Of a stretch of 47,358 nucleotides of DNA, positions 8,524-16,158 are shown one piece after another. Numbering within the stretch: the first letter of the stretch is position 1; the number at the start of each line of letters is the position of its first letter. Made by a program: the position numbers and the translations under genes. The notes below the pieces were generated by a model. The model was given only the letters and a program-made list of their open reading frames with translations. It was not told where the DNA came from and made no database searches. The stretch is from Cytophagaceae bacterium (GTDB lineage Bacteria > Bacteroidota > Bacteroidia > Cytophagales > Cytophagaceae): NCBI GenBank assembly GCA_014376985.1, contig JACMQM010000107.1:1-47358 (forward strand), written 5' to 3'.

Positions 8524-8910
8524 GTGAACATAGGTACTCAAACGGGTGTCAACATCGCGAAGAAGTCAGCTGATTTGCGTTTACTATATTTTCACTATAG
8601 GCTTGTTTCCTTTCAGGTTACGAAAAAAGGCAAGGTGATGTTCGGGCTTTATTATGTAAATAAGTACCTGGCGGGTAAGGATCAGGCCGGGATAATGGCA
8701 GGATTTGAAATGCCTCTAACAAAAAGATTTTACTTCTTGGGTGATTTTATATCTGGTAATAATGCTCAATCGTCAACGGTGCTTGGGGCGATGTATTGCA
8801 TAAGTAAAAAAGTTCAGTTGTGTGCGGGTTACCTGCTTCCATTCCCAAATCAAAACAATAAATCGGGAATTGTTCTCGAATTAAATATTTTAGGTTACAA
8901 CTATTTTTAA
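8524..8910 (+). pseudogene. C-terminal fragment of an outer-membrane barrel-like protein
   Basis: A 128-codon frame with only a GTG at 8524, directly preceded by an in-frame TAG (8518-8520). The sequence alternates like beta-strands with short turns (VMFGLYYVNKYLAGKDQAG, MPLTKRFYFLGDFISGNN, KKVQLCAGYLLPFPNQNN) and ends in LELNILGYNYF, with an aromatic last residue as in outer-membrane barrels. There is no signal peptide, so as it stands it could not reach the outer membrane. I read it as the surviving 3' end of a larger barrel gene whose 5' part has decayed in 8375-8523. It ends 12 bp before the histidine kinase start. Confidence 0.5.
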
Positions 8911-8922
8911 ACAACGAAGAGT

Positions 8923-10287
8923 ATGAAACTATCAGCATTCCAATCTTTGAAAATAGGGTTCAGTGCCGCAATCATAGTATTGTTGCTTTCCCTTGTATTG
9001 AATTATAAATTGTCACTGGAACTTCAGGACAATGTGACGCAAACGGAAAAGCGTTATACCGTGATTCATGAGATGGATAAAGTTTTATATATGCAGTCTT
9101 TTTGTGAAGGCGATGTCAGAGGGTTCTTAGTAACCCGAGATAACCATTTCGTGACCGAGTATTATAAGAATAAAAAAATTCTGATGGAGCAATTACACAG
9201 GTTGAATCAGATGCAGTATTCTACGAGATTAATCGAGTATAACGATTTAGTCAAAGCCAGAATAAAAGTGATGGATGATAAGCTCAATCTGGCTTCATCC
9301 GGAAAGGTTGTTGAAGGTGATTTCAGCATGCTGGTTAATAAAGGCAGAGTGCTTACGGATTCGATTGTTGGTTTAAAAAACACTTTAGAAAGTTATGAAA
9401 TGAAACTACTGTCAGAAAGGGCCGCGGAAGTCACTTCAGAATTGAATAATATGAAATATGTACTGCTATTTTGTGCATTAGCTGCAGTTGCTATGGGCCT
9501 GTTTACAGTAGGGATTATGAAAAAATATGTTCAGGAGAAACAAAAGCGCTTGGATGAGCTGCAAGAATTGGATAAAAATAAGAACAAGTTTTTCTCCATC
9601 ATAAGCCATGATTTGCGTGCACCGGTTTATCGGTTGGTTCAGCTGACGAAAATGATGTCGGATTCTTATAAGATGAACAGCAAGGAGGATTTATCAGATA
9701 TGATTTCTTTATCTCGTTCTTCTTCTATACGCATAAAAGGACTTCTGGACAATCTATTGACATGGGGTAAAATACAAATGGAGCGGATTGAATTTAATCC
9801 TGAGGAAGTACATGTATTTCATACAGTAGAGAAAGTAATCAGTGATTTAAAGGATGTATCACGTTCTAAAAGAATAGAGCTTGTTAACAGTGTTGCCAAG
9901 GAGCCCTCTGTGTATGCAGATTCAAACATGTTAAAAATGGTTCTAAGAAACTTGATTCACAATGCGGTCAAATACAGTAATCCTAATTCCGAGGTAATCA
10001 TTAGCACGATTGTTATGAACGGGCAGGTAGAAATTTTGGTAAGAGATTTCGGCATAGGTATGGAAAAAGAGTTTATAGATCAGCTAATGAAAATGGAATC
10101 TGTTTATTCGCGCTCGGGAACGGCAAGCGAAGAAGGAAGTGGCCTCGCATTAATTATATGCAAAGAGTTTATTGAAAAAAATAATGGAGTCTTATCGATA
10201 AGCAGCCAACCAGGTGTGGGAACAATTGCTTCCGTAACGTTTTCATCTTATACTTTCAAGACTTTACTTCAGTATGACCATTCCTAG
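8923..10287 (+). CDS. membrane sensor histidine kinase
   Basis: A 454-residue two-component sensor. It has a membrane helix at about 10-28, a periplasmic helical sensor domain at about 30-178 that resembles a four-helix-bundle CHASE3/MCP-type domain, a second membrane helix at about 179-199, and a short linker without a clear HAMP. The HisKA domain has the phospho-acceptor His229 (FFSIISHDLRAP) and the HATPase_c domain shows the N-box (LIHNAVKYS), G1 (RDFGIGM) and G2 (GSGLALIICKEF). The enzyme looks catalytically complete. No response-regulator gene is adjacent; the nearest is the lone receiver at 18868. The last 32 bp overlap the 3' end of the convergent MscS gene. Confidence 0.95.
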   Translation: MKLSAFQSLKIGFSAAIIVLLLSLVLNYKLSLELQDNVTQTEKRYTVIHEMDKVLYMQSFCEGDVRGFLVTRDNHFVTEYYKNKKILMEQLHRLNQMQYSTRLIEYNDLVKARIKVMDDKLNLASSGKVVEGDFSMLVNKGRVLTDSIVGLKNTLESYEMKLLSERAAEVTSELNNMKYVLLFCALAAVAMGLFTVGIMKKYVQEKQKRLDELQELDKNKNKFFSIISHDLRAPVYRLVQLTKMMSDSYKMNSKEDLSDMISLSRSSSIRIKGLLDNLLTWGKIQMERIEFNPEEVHVFHTVEKVISDLKDVSRSKRIELVNSVAKEPSVYADSNMLKMVLRNLIHNAVKYSNPNSEVIISTIVMNGQVEILVRDFGIGMEKEFIDQLMKMESVYSRSGTASEEGSGLALIICKEFIEKNNGVLSISSQPGVGTIASVTFSSYTFKTLLQYDHS

Positions 10288-10786
10288 ACGACAGTTCTCT
10301 ATCATCAGGATTAATTGAAAGCGTTTTATATAACATCACCGAGTTTGGAATACTAATTAGAGAGCCGTCAGCAGATCTGAGATAAACAAAGAAATAGGTA
10401 ATATCTTCTACTGTGCCTTCAGTTTGATAATCTTTGTCTAATACTCTGATTTGCTGGCCAAGCTTAATGGGATGGTTGAAGAATAGAATTAAGCTGGAGG
10501 TCACATTTGATAGTAGCGACCACTGTGCAAAAAAAGCGATTCCCAATACAGTCACAATTGACGAAATGAACAACACAAGTTCTTTCTGATCTACTCCCCA
10601 AATGGCGATGAGTAAAATGAGTCCAGAAGCGAAAATAAGAAAGTGGATGAGTTTTGTTGTCATTTTAATCCGTTGAAACCCGAATTCAAAATGAGTAAGC
10701 GTACGTCTTACTGCCTTTTGCGTTATAAAATAAACGACAGATGATATTAATAACACCGAGATGGATTCCAAGAGTTGTATGTTCAT
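10256..10786 (-). CDS. small MscS-family mechanosensitive channel protein
   Basis: A 176-residue protein. The N-terminal half has about three membrane helices (5-22, 46-63, 70-100). The pore-lining and beta-domain region follows the MscS pattern: ITVLGIAFFAQWSLLSNVTSSLILFFNHPIKLGQQIRV, then EGTVEDITYFFVYLRSADGSLISIPNSVM (compare ..G.V..I....T.lr..DG..v.iPNs). It is shorter than E. coli MscS (286 residues), because the C-terminal alpha/beta cage is nearly absent. The predicted role is release of solutes on osmotic down-shock, at the inner membrane. Its 3' end overlaps the convergent histidine kinase gene by 32 bp. Confidence 0.9.
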   Translation of the reverse strand: MNIQLLESISVLLISSVVYFITQKAVRRTLTHFEFGFQRIKMTTKLIHFLIFASGLILLIAIWGVDQKELVLFISSIVTVLGIAFFAQWSLLSNVTSSLILFFNHPIKLGQQIRVLDKDYQTEGTVEDITYFFVYLRSADGSLISIPNSVMLYKTLSINPDDRELSSRNGHTEVKS

Positions 10787-10925
10787 AATAGTTTCATAAT
10801 TATTATCGAGGCAATTTTTTTAATAGTATGCTTTTATGAAATAAAGTACTTCATTTTTTTTATTCCGTCTGATCGCTTAATTTAGCTTTTGCTAATGTAA
10901 GATCAGATAGCCAAAATACATCTCA

Positions 10926-12197
10926 ATGGTGATGATAAGAAATTTTATTTTTCTTTATTTTTTATTTTCAAGTTCCTATTTATACAGTCAGGTTTATAAA
11001 GAAGAAGGCCATAACCGTTATACTTTTGCACAAACCACCATTGGGTACGACCTTGATTTTACTCCCTCTGCAGGCAGTTCATATTTTTTGAATGATCAGG
11101 GTGAATTGGAGAAGTTCTATTTTCGCAATAAAGTCACACCTGTCATTACCATCACAGGACTTCATTTCTGGGGGCATGCAGAATTTTTTACAGGATTTTC
11201 ATTATTAAATTTTCATTTTGGAAAGGCTTCTGCCGATTATCTTTTCACACGCTCAGCCGGAACAGGCGCTAAATATTTTCCCTGGGCAATAACATCAGGC
11301 GGTTTTCGCCCTTACATAGGTATGTCAATAGCCGGCTTCAAATATAAGCAGGGTGAGGCTGCAGTATTAGGAAGGGTAGAATACCCCTTGCTGTTGGGCC
11401 TTACTTATTCCTTCAAGAGAGGCATGTTTGAGTTGGGCTGTATGTATTATTACTCCAATGATTATAACTATTACATTTCACGCAATGAGCAGGTAACATT
11501 GAGTACGCCCCCGCTTTCTATTAACGTTGACTTCAAATACTACATTGATTTTTCAATGGCCTCTTATCGTAAAGATCTTAACGGAGAAAACAAAAGGATT
11601 CTTGAGTCACTTACAAAAAGAAAAAGATTGAGTAGTATTTTCATAGCAGCTGGACCTGCCTATGCATTTATTATTGGCAATTCTAACTATAACCGTGATC
11701 AGCGTCCTTACCTTGATGATTACAAGATCACTTCTATATTTCCTGATTTTGGTCTTGGGTATTACAATTATAAATGGGATGCTGCTGTAAATCTATCCTC
11801 CAGATTTTATACGGCTTCATTAAGCGGTAACGGCGTTAAGCAAACGATTAAAAGAACTTCCTTCGGTTTGGAAATGTATAAGTTTTTCGGCGACTACCAT
11901 GGATTTGTTCCGTTTATAGGACCGGTATTTTCCTTGGAAAACTTATCGGCTGTAGAAGAGGAGAACAATGTCGAAGTATTCCGCGCAAGCCGTTCTTTTG
12001 TATCAGCCGGTATTATTGCCGGGTGGGATATAAGACCCACACGAACCGATTGGTGGGGCGTGCGGACTAACATCCGCTATTATCCCCAACTCTCACTCGG
12101 AGTTAAAGATGGGCTTAGTCTTGACCTGCAGCAAATCGAATTGAATTTTCTGCAGTTAATTATTTATCCCAACAGATTCAATCCACATGGAAAATAG
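10926..12197 (+). CDS. predicted outer-membrane beta-barrel protein
   Basis: A 423-residue exported protein that I cannot assign to a named family. The signal peptide is FIFLYFLFSSSYLYS followed by Q. The mature part is rich in Tyr, Phe and Gly with alternating polar and non-polar runs typical of barrel strands (GLHFWGHAEFFTGFSLLNFHFG; GFRPYIGMSIAGFKYKQG; FELGCMYYYSNDYNYY). A shorter, charged stretch near 215-232 (RKDLNGENKRILESLTKRKR) could be a loop between two barrel-like halves. The start could be either ATG at 10926 or the one two codons later. The end overlaps the next gene by 11 bp, which implies translational coupling with that hydrolase-like protein. Confidence 0.75.
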   Translation: MVMIRNFIFLYFLFSSSYLYSQVYKEEGHNRYTFAQTTIGYDLDFTPSAGSSYFLNDQGELEKFYFRNKVTPVITITGLHFWGHAEFFTGFSLLNFHFGKASADYLFTRSAGTGAKYFPWAITSGGFRPYIGMSIAGFKYKQGEAAVLGRVEYPLLLGLTYSFKRGMFELGCMYYYSNDYNYYISRNEQVTLSTPPLSINVDFKYYIDFSMASYRKDLNGENKRILESLTKRKRLSSIFIAAGPAYAFIIGNSNYNRDQRPYLDDYKITSIFPDFGLGYYNYKWDAAVNLSSRFYTASLSGNGVKQTIKRTSFGLEMYKFFGDYHGFVPFIGPVFSLENLSAVEEENNVEVFRASRSFVSAGIIAGWDIRPTRTDWWGVRTNIRYYPQLSLGVKDGLSLDLQQIELNFLQLIIYPNRFNPHGK

Positions 12198-13260
12198 ATT
12201 CAGATACAGTAAGCGGTTTGTAATGTATAGCTTACTGCCGATAACCTTCTTCTTCAATACGCTGTATGCTCAAAAAGTGGACTTCAAATACAATGAACAT
12301 TTATGGAAGGAAATTACGTTGGCCCAACAACATGCTGTTCCTGAAATTTCCGATACCATGCTGGTCATATGTACAGTGCGAGTTTTTGATTCATTAGCTG
12401 TCAGAATTTTTAGCGATAAGGTCAATACAGACAATTGTATAAATTACCTGCTGGCTGTACGGAAAAATGATCACTGGACATTGTACAGAAAGAATTCACT
12501 TGACGAAGCAGCTTCGTTTTTAAAAAGTAATAAAGATGTTGTTTTTTATATTGAAGGGATGGGCAAAACTTTTACTACAAATTTATATAGAGGAGCAGGG
12601 CTTACCGTTCAATACGATGTCAATACTATTCTATTTGATTATCCCAGTGCTGATCCTGCTTATGGGTTACTTCATAATTTCAGATTTGCACGAAAAAATT
12701 CTTCTGCTGTTTATAAGCAATATGCAATTTGGTTAAGGACAATTCAGAAAAGTAAAAAAGATCATATGCCATGGATACACACTGGAAATAATACCACACT
12801 GTTTCATCACAGCATGGGCAATCGTATGTTAGAAAAGGCTATCACATCTGGATCGTTGAGTGACATGCATGATCCTCTTGTCCATACATTAGTATTGAAT
12901 GCCTCCTGCGTTCGTAGTAAAAATCATAACCAATGGATTAGCAAGATAAATTTTGCAGATGAGGTCATCGTAACTTATAATAAGCAAGACAGGCAGTTGA
13001 AAGGAGCAGGCATTTATACTTTCTGCCATCAGTTAGGATGCTCTCCTTACTTACCGATTGCTTCCAATATAAAGTATTTAGACCTAAATAAAATAGCAGG
13101 CAAACAGCACAACTTGTTTTTAAACAGGCCTGGAACTGTGGGAATTCCTTTAACGCTTCATCAATTCTACCGTGACGTTTTTCATAATCCTTCAATCGAT
13201 TGGTTAAATAAAGATATATTTTATTTGACCAATAAATTTGCAGGTTATGGATTACAATAG
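12187..13260 (+). CDS. secreted alpha/beta-hydrolase-like protein
   Basis: A 357-residue protein with an N-terminal signal peptide (FVMYSLLPITFFFNTLYAQ). The central part looks like a DUF900-type alpha/beta hydrolase: strand VVFYIEGMGKTF (118-129), strand TVQYDVNTILFDYPS, a nucleophile elbow LFHHSMGNRML with Ser209 (HxSxG), a strand before Asp268 (EVIVTYNKQDRQL) and a possible catalytic His308 (KQHNL). The triad assignment is mine from spacing. The substrate is unknown; an esterase or lipase acting in the periplasm or at the outer membrane is plausible. It overlaps the barrel gene by 11 bp, so the two probably act together. It ends 10 bp from the convergent dihydroorotase gene. Confidence 0.72.
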   Translation: MENRFRYSKRFVMYSLLPITFFFNTLYAQKVDFKYNEHLWKEITLAQQHAVPEISDTMLVICTVRVFDSLAVRIFSDKVNTDNCINYLLAVRKNDHWTLYRKNSLDEAASFLKSNKDVVFYIEGMGKTFTTNLYRGAGLTVQYDVNTILFDYPSADPAYGLLHNFRFARKNSSAVYKQYAIWLRTIQKSKKDHMPWIHTGNNTTLFHHSMGNRMLEKAITSGSLSDMHDPLVHTLVLNASCVRSKNHNQWISKINFADEVIVTYNKQDRQLKGAGIYTFCHQLGCSPYLPIASNIKYLDLNKIAGKQHNLFLNRPGTVGIPLTLHQFYRDVFHNPSIDWLNKDIFYLTNKFAGYGLQ

Positions 13261-13270
13261 TGTTAAGCAA

Positions 13271-14617
13271 TTATCTTTCTTTCTCAAATTGTAACCTTTG
13301 TCCTTTTATTGCTCCAAAGAAATTTCCTTCGTGATACACTGGTATTCCATTTACGAAAGTTGTTACCACATGGCTTTTAAAAGGGTAATCGTCAAAAAGC
13401 GACCAACCGCATTGGTAAAAAGATTTTCTTTTTCCTCTCATACCCTTTTTTAAATCGATCAATACTAAATCAGCGAAATATCCTTCACGGATGTAGCCTC
13501 TTTCTTTTATCCTGTATATTTCTGCTACGTTGTGACTACTTTTCTGAACAATGTCTTCCAGGCTTATTTCGCCCTTATGGTAAAGCTCAAGAAGCAAAAG
13601 CAGGCACTCCTGAACAATGGGGGCTCCTGATTTAACCTGAAAATAATCTCCGAACTTCTCGTTCAGTAAATGAGGAGCATGATCGGTAGCAATGGTATCA
13701 AGTTTTCCAGACTTTAAAGCCATAATCAGCCCCCTCCTGTCTGACTCTTTTTTAATGGAAGGATTCCATTTTATTTCATGTCCATATTTTTCATAATCAT
13801 TTTCGGAAAACCAGAGATGATGGATACAGGCTTCACCAGTGATGCGTTTATTGCGTAGAAATTCTTCTTGGTTAAGAAGATTGGCTTCCGCCAGAGTTGA
13901 AACGTGAAGCACATGAAAGCGGGTGTTGTGTTTCTTGGCAATGTTAACCACTCTCTTCGTAGCCTCTAAGCAGGCTAAAGCGCTTCTTATTTTAGCATGT
14001 GCTTCCGGTGGTATGGAAGATTTCCATGTCCGGTAAGCCGCTTCGTTCTTCTTTATGATCTGATCGTCTTCGCAGTGAAGTGCAATCAATGCATCGGATC
14101 TTGAAAATAATTTTTCCAGGTAATCCGGATAATTGGCAAGTATTCCTTCCTCGTCATTAAAATAAAGACCATCATCGCTTAGTCCGCAAACCGTCTCGTT
14201 ATCGAGCTTTAATGCTTCTTCGAGGTTATGTTTTGTCAGGCCGAAAAAGAAAGAATAATTGGCAAATGATTGCTGGGAAGCAAGACTGAATTTCTGTTCC
14301 ATCAATTCCATGGTAGTGGTACTAGGCACTGTGTTCGGCATGTCCATAAACGAAGTGATACCGCCTGCTACAGCAGCTTTTGATTCGCTGTTTAATGTTC
14401 CTTTAGTTATCAAGCCGGGTTCCCTGAAGTGAACCTGAGCATCAATAAGGCCGGGAATCAGAAATAATCCAAGTCCATCAATAGTCATCATGGCTTGTTT
14501 TTCTAACGCAATGAAAGAACTTATTTTTTCAATACGACCGTTACGAATCAATACATCTAGGACTTTGATGTGACCTTCATTGACCACAAAGACATTTTTT
14601 ATAAGAATGGTTTGCAT
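13271..14617 (-). CDS. pyrC: dihydroorotase
   Basis: Catalyses the reversible cyclisation of carbamoyl-aspartate to dihydroorotate in pyrimidine synthesis, in the cytoplasm. I choose the ATG at 14617 (MQTILIKNVFVV), not the longer track start, because it lies 4 bp after the upstream stop and matches the family N-terminus; this gives 448 residues. Visible motifs are IPGLIDAQVHFREPG, SFMDMPNTVPST, ALHCEDDQ, RFHVLHVST and TIATDHAPH, all typical of class I amidohydrolase-fold DHOases. The first His of the usual HxH metal pair is Gln (QVH); I recall the same change in other Bacteroidota DHOases, so it may be a subfamily trait rather than a defect. An allantoinase or hydantoinase is less likely. 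Confidence 0.92.
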   Translation of the reverse strand: MQTILIKNVFVVNEGHIKVLDVLIRNGRIEKISSFIALEKQAMMTIDGLGLFLIPGLIDAQVHFREPGLITKGTLNSESKAAVAGGITSFMDMPNTVPSTTTMELMEQKFSLASQQSFANYSFFFGLTKHNLEEALKLDNETVCGLSDDGLYFNDEEGILANYPDYLEKLFSRSDALIALHCEDDQIIKKNEAAYRTWKSSIPPEAHAKIRSALACLEATKRVVNIAKKHNTRFHVLHVSTLAEANLLNQEEFLRNKRITGEACIHHLWFSENDYEKYGHEIKWNPSIKKESDRRGLIMALKSGKLDTIATDHAPHLLNEKFGDYFQVKSGAPIVQECLLLLLELYHKGEISLEDIVQKSSHNVAEIYRIKERGYIREGYFADLVLIDLKKGMRGKRKSFYQCGWSLFDDYPFKSHVVTTFVNGIPVYHEGNFFGAIKGQRLQFEKER

Positions 14618-14621
14618 AGTT

Positions 14622-15476
14622 TTACGGGTTACAGTGATCGCAGTACAGAGGTTCTTCTTTTTCGCCATAAGGGTAAGGTTTTACCTTCGTCCATCCACAT
14701 GACTGACAATGGTATTCATACGCCAGTGTTGATCGCGTGGGAAGTCCGCATAATTTACAAATCAGGCCCTTTATGGAGTTGGTAATACAAAAGCCGGGAG
14801 TGGCGCATTGGGGACATAGAGAAATAATTTTCTCGATTAATTTCTGTGCAGATTTTTTTATCACCTGCATGCGCATTGGATTATGCATGGCTCGCATATC
14901 TGTTTCTACGAATGCCTTCCCATACCATGAATGGAAATTTTTGTAATGAGTAAAAAGCGCTGCTTTTGTACTTATCCCTTTGACAATATCAGTCGCGTCA
15001 TCACAATGGCTCCTCATGATTAGTGCATGTGAAGGAAACTTGCATAGCCGCGAGAATTCAGAAAGTTCTTCTAAACTATAAATATATTTACCGTTAAAAT
15101 TTGTTTGAGTGCTGATCTCACAGTGGCTGATTGTGATGTTGTTTTTTTTGTCCATGAAAAGTAACACTTCTTCGTCAGCTTTGCAGAAGATATTGTAAGG
15201 ATGCATACCGAAAGACCCTTCACTGGATATTACCAATTCACACTTGTATTGTTCCAAAGCGGAAAGACATTTATTCTTCGCTGTTTCGAGAGGGGAGTCT
15301 GTTCTTTCTTTTTCACCTGAGAATGTTCCAAAAATATCCGTATTAAAGTTCTCGGAAACTATACATTGTACTTTAAGATGCTTTTCAAACAGTGGAAGCA
15401 GAACCTGTTCTTTTTTATGTTTGGTTGCGATAAGTAGCGTTCTGTTTTTGAATAATGTATTATTTTCCTGATTCAT
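14622..15476 (-). CDS. DUF6671-like protein with C-terminal zinc ribbons
   Basis: A 284-residue soluble protein without a known function; the layout fits what I recall as DUF6671. The N-terminal 200 residues form an alpha/beta domain (RTLLIATKHKKEQVLLPLFEK; SSEGSFGMHPYNIFCKADEEVLL; PSHALIMRSHCDD). The last 70 residues carry four CxxC knuckles (CPQC, CKLC, CQSC, CDHC), enough for two zinc ribbons. It lies 4 bp before the dihydroorotase start and is surely co-transcribed with it. Whether it links to pyrimidine metabolism is unknown; the tight pairing is the only hint. The family name is from memory and moderately certain. Confidence 0.7.
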   Translation of the reverse strand: MNQENNTLFKNRTLLIATKHKKEQVLLPLFEKHLKVQCIVSENFNTDIFGTFSGEKERTDSPLETAKNKCLSALEQYKCELVISSEGSFGMHPYNIFCKADEEVLLFMDKKNNITISHCEISTQTNFNGKYIYSLEELSEFSRLCKFPSHALIMRSHCDDATDIVKGISTKAALFTHYKNFHSWYGKAFVETDMRAMHNPMRMQVIKKSAQKLIEKIISLCPQCATPGFCITNSIKGLICKLCGLPTRSTLAYEYHCQSCGWTKVKPYPYGEKEEPLYCDHCNP

Positions 15477-15537
15477 GATGATAGAAGGATCAGATATAGT
15501 ATTTACCCTAATATATAATAGCAGTCATTGTTGTGTA

Positions 15538-15571
15538 AGATGCTAATGCTCTCTTTGAAGCATTAGCATCT
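15538..15571. terminator. 13-bp stem hairpin after the small paralogue pair
   Basis: AGATGCTAATGCT (15538-15550) and AGCATTAGCATCT (15559-15571) form a perfect 13-bp stem with an 8-base loop, 12 bp beyond the stop of the minus-strand gene at 15583. No clear U-run follows on the minus strand, so it may be a transcript-stabilising or attenuating hairpin and not a strong terminator. Confidence 0.55.
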
Positions 15572-15582
15572 AGTCATTTTCA

Positions 15583-15879
15583 TTAATTTGGTTTTTCTGT
15601 GAGACTTACATGAATATCACTTGAAATGTTGAGGTAATCCTCATTCGTTTTTGCAAGGTTAATGACCGAGAATATTTCATTTAATGATTTAGTTAGTTCA
15701 ATGATTCTCTGCTCATGAAAACTCGTGTCGCCCCCCGTTCTTTCTCTTATGCTTAATGATGAGATAGAGTGAAACTGCATTTTATTGTAAAATAAACTGC
15801 TTATGATTTCACGGGCTTCATCAGGGTGAAAGCAGCCTTTAATTAAAGGCTGCTTTTCAATTGTTTTTTTATCCCCCAT
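15583..15879 (-). CDS. small protein, paralogue of the upstream gene
   Basis: I start this gene at ATG 15879 (MGDKKTIEKQPLIKGCF), 1 bp after the stop of the upstream gene, giving 98 residues; the longer track start would overlap its neighbour. It is clearly related to the 80-residue protein before it: PLIKGCFHPDEAREIISSLFYNKMQFH aligns with QLLKGTYSKQESLNLLTKLFDVKIKFQ, and HEQRIIELTKSLNEI with RESRIKELQKNLYEA. Both are charged, helical and lack a signal peptide. The function is unknown. The arrangement suggests a tandem duplication whose products might form a hetero-oligomer. Confidence 0.72.
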   Translation of the reverse strand: MGDKKTIEKQPLIKGCFHPDEAREIISSLFYNKMQFHSISSLSIRERTGGDTSFHEQRIIELTKSLNEIFSVINLAKTNEDYLNISSDIHVSLTEKPN

Positions 15880-15880
15880 C

Positions 15881-16123
15881 TTATACACTGATTTCACTAT
15901 GTAGTGAGATGTATGGACTGTCATACTTTTCTATATGAATGCGGGCTTCATATAAATTTTTTTGCAGTTCTTTGATCCGGCTTTCACGCATTTTGATGTC
16001 TTCTTCGTTATCAGAACTTTTTATTTTATCTTCCTGAAATTTTATTTTAACATCAAAGAGCTTGGTTAGAAGATTGAGTGATTCCTGTTTGGAGTAGGTT
16101 CCTTTTAATAGTTGTAAGTTCAT
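15881..16123 (-). CDS. small helical protein, first copy of a tandem pair
   Basis: An 80-residue cytoplasmic protein, mostly charged helix (MNLQLLKGTYSKQESLNLLT .. DIKMRESRIKELQKNLYEAR) ending in a short beta-like tail (SPYISLHSEISV). I believe similar unannotated small proteins occur in other Cytophagales, but I cannot name a family. It lies 35 bp downstream of icd on the same strand and 1 bp upstream of its paralogue, so the three are probably one transcript. The helix is long enough for a coiled-coil dimer. Confidence 0.72.
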   Translation of the reverse strand: MNLQLLKGTYSKQESLNLLTKLFDVKIKFQEDKIKSSDNEEDIKMRESRIKELQKNLYEARIHIEKYDSPYISLHSEISV

Positions 16124-16158
16124 GACGTGCAGTTTTGGTTAGAGCTTATTGTTTAGTA

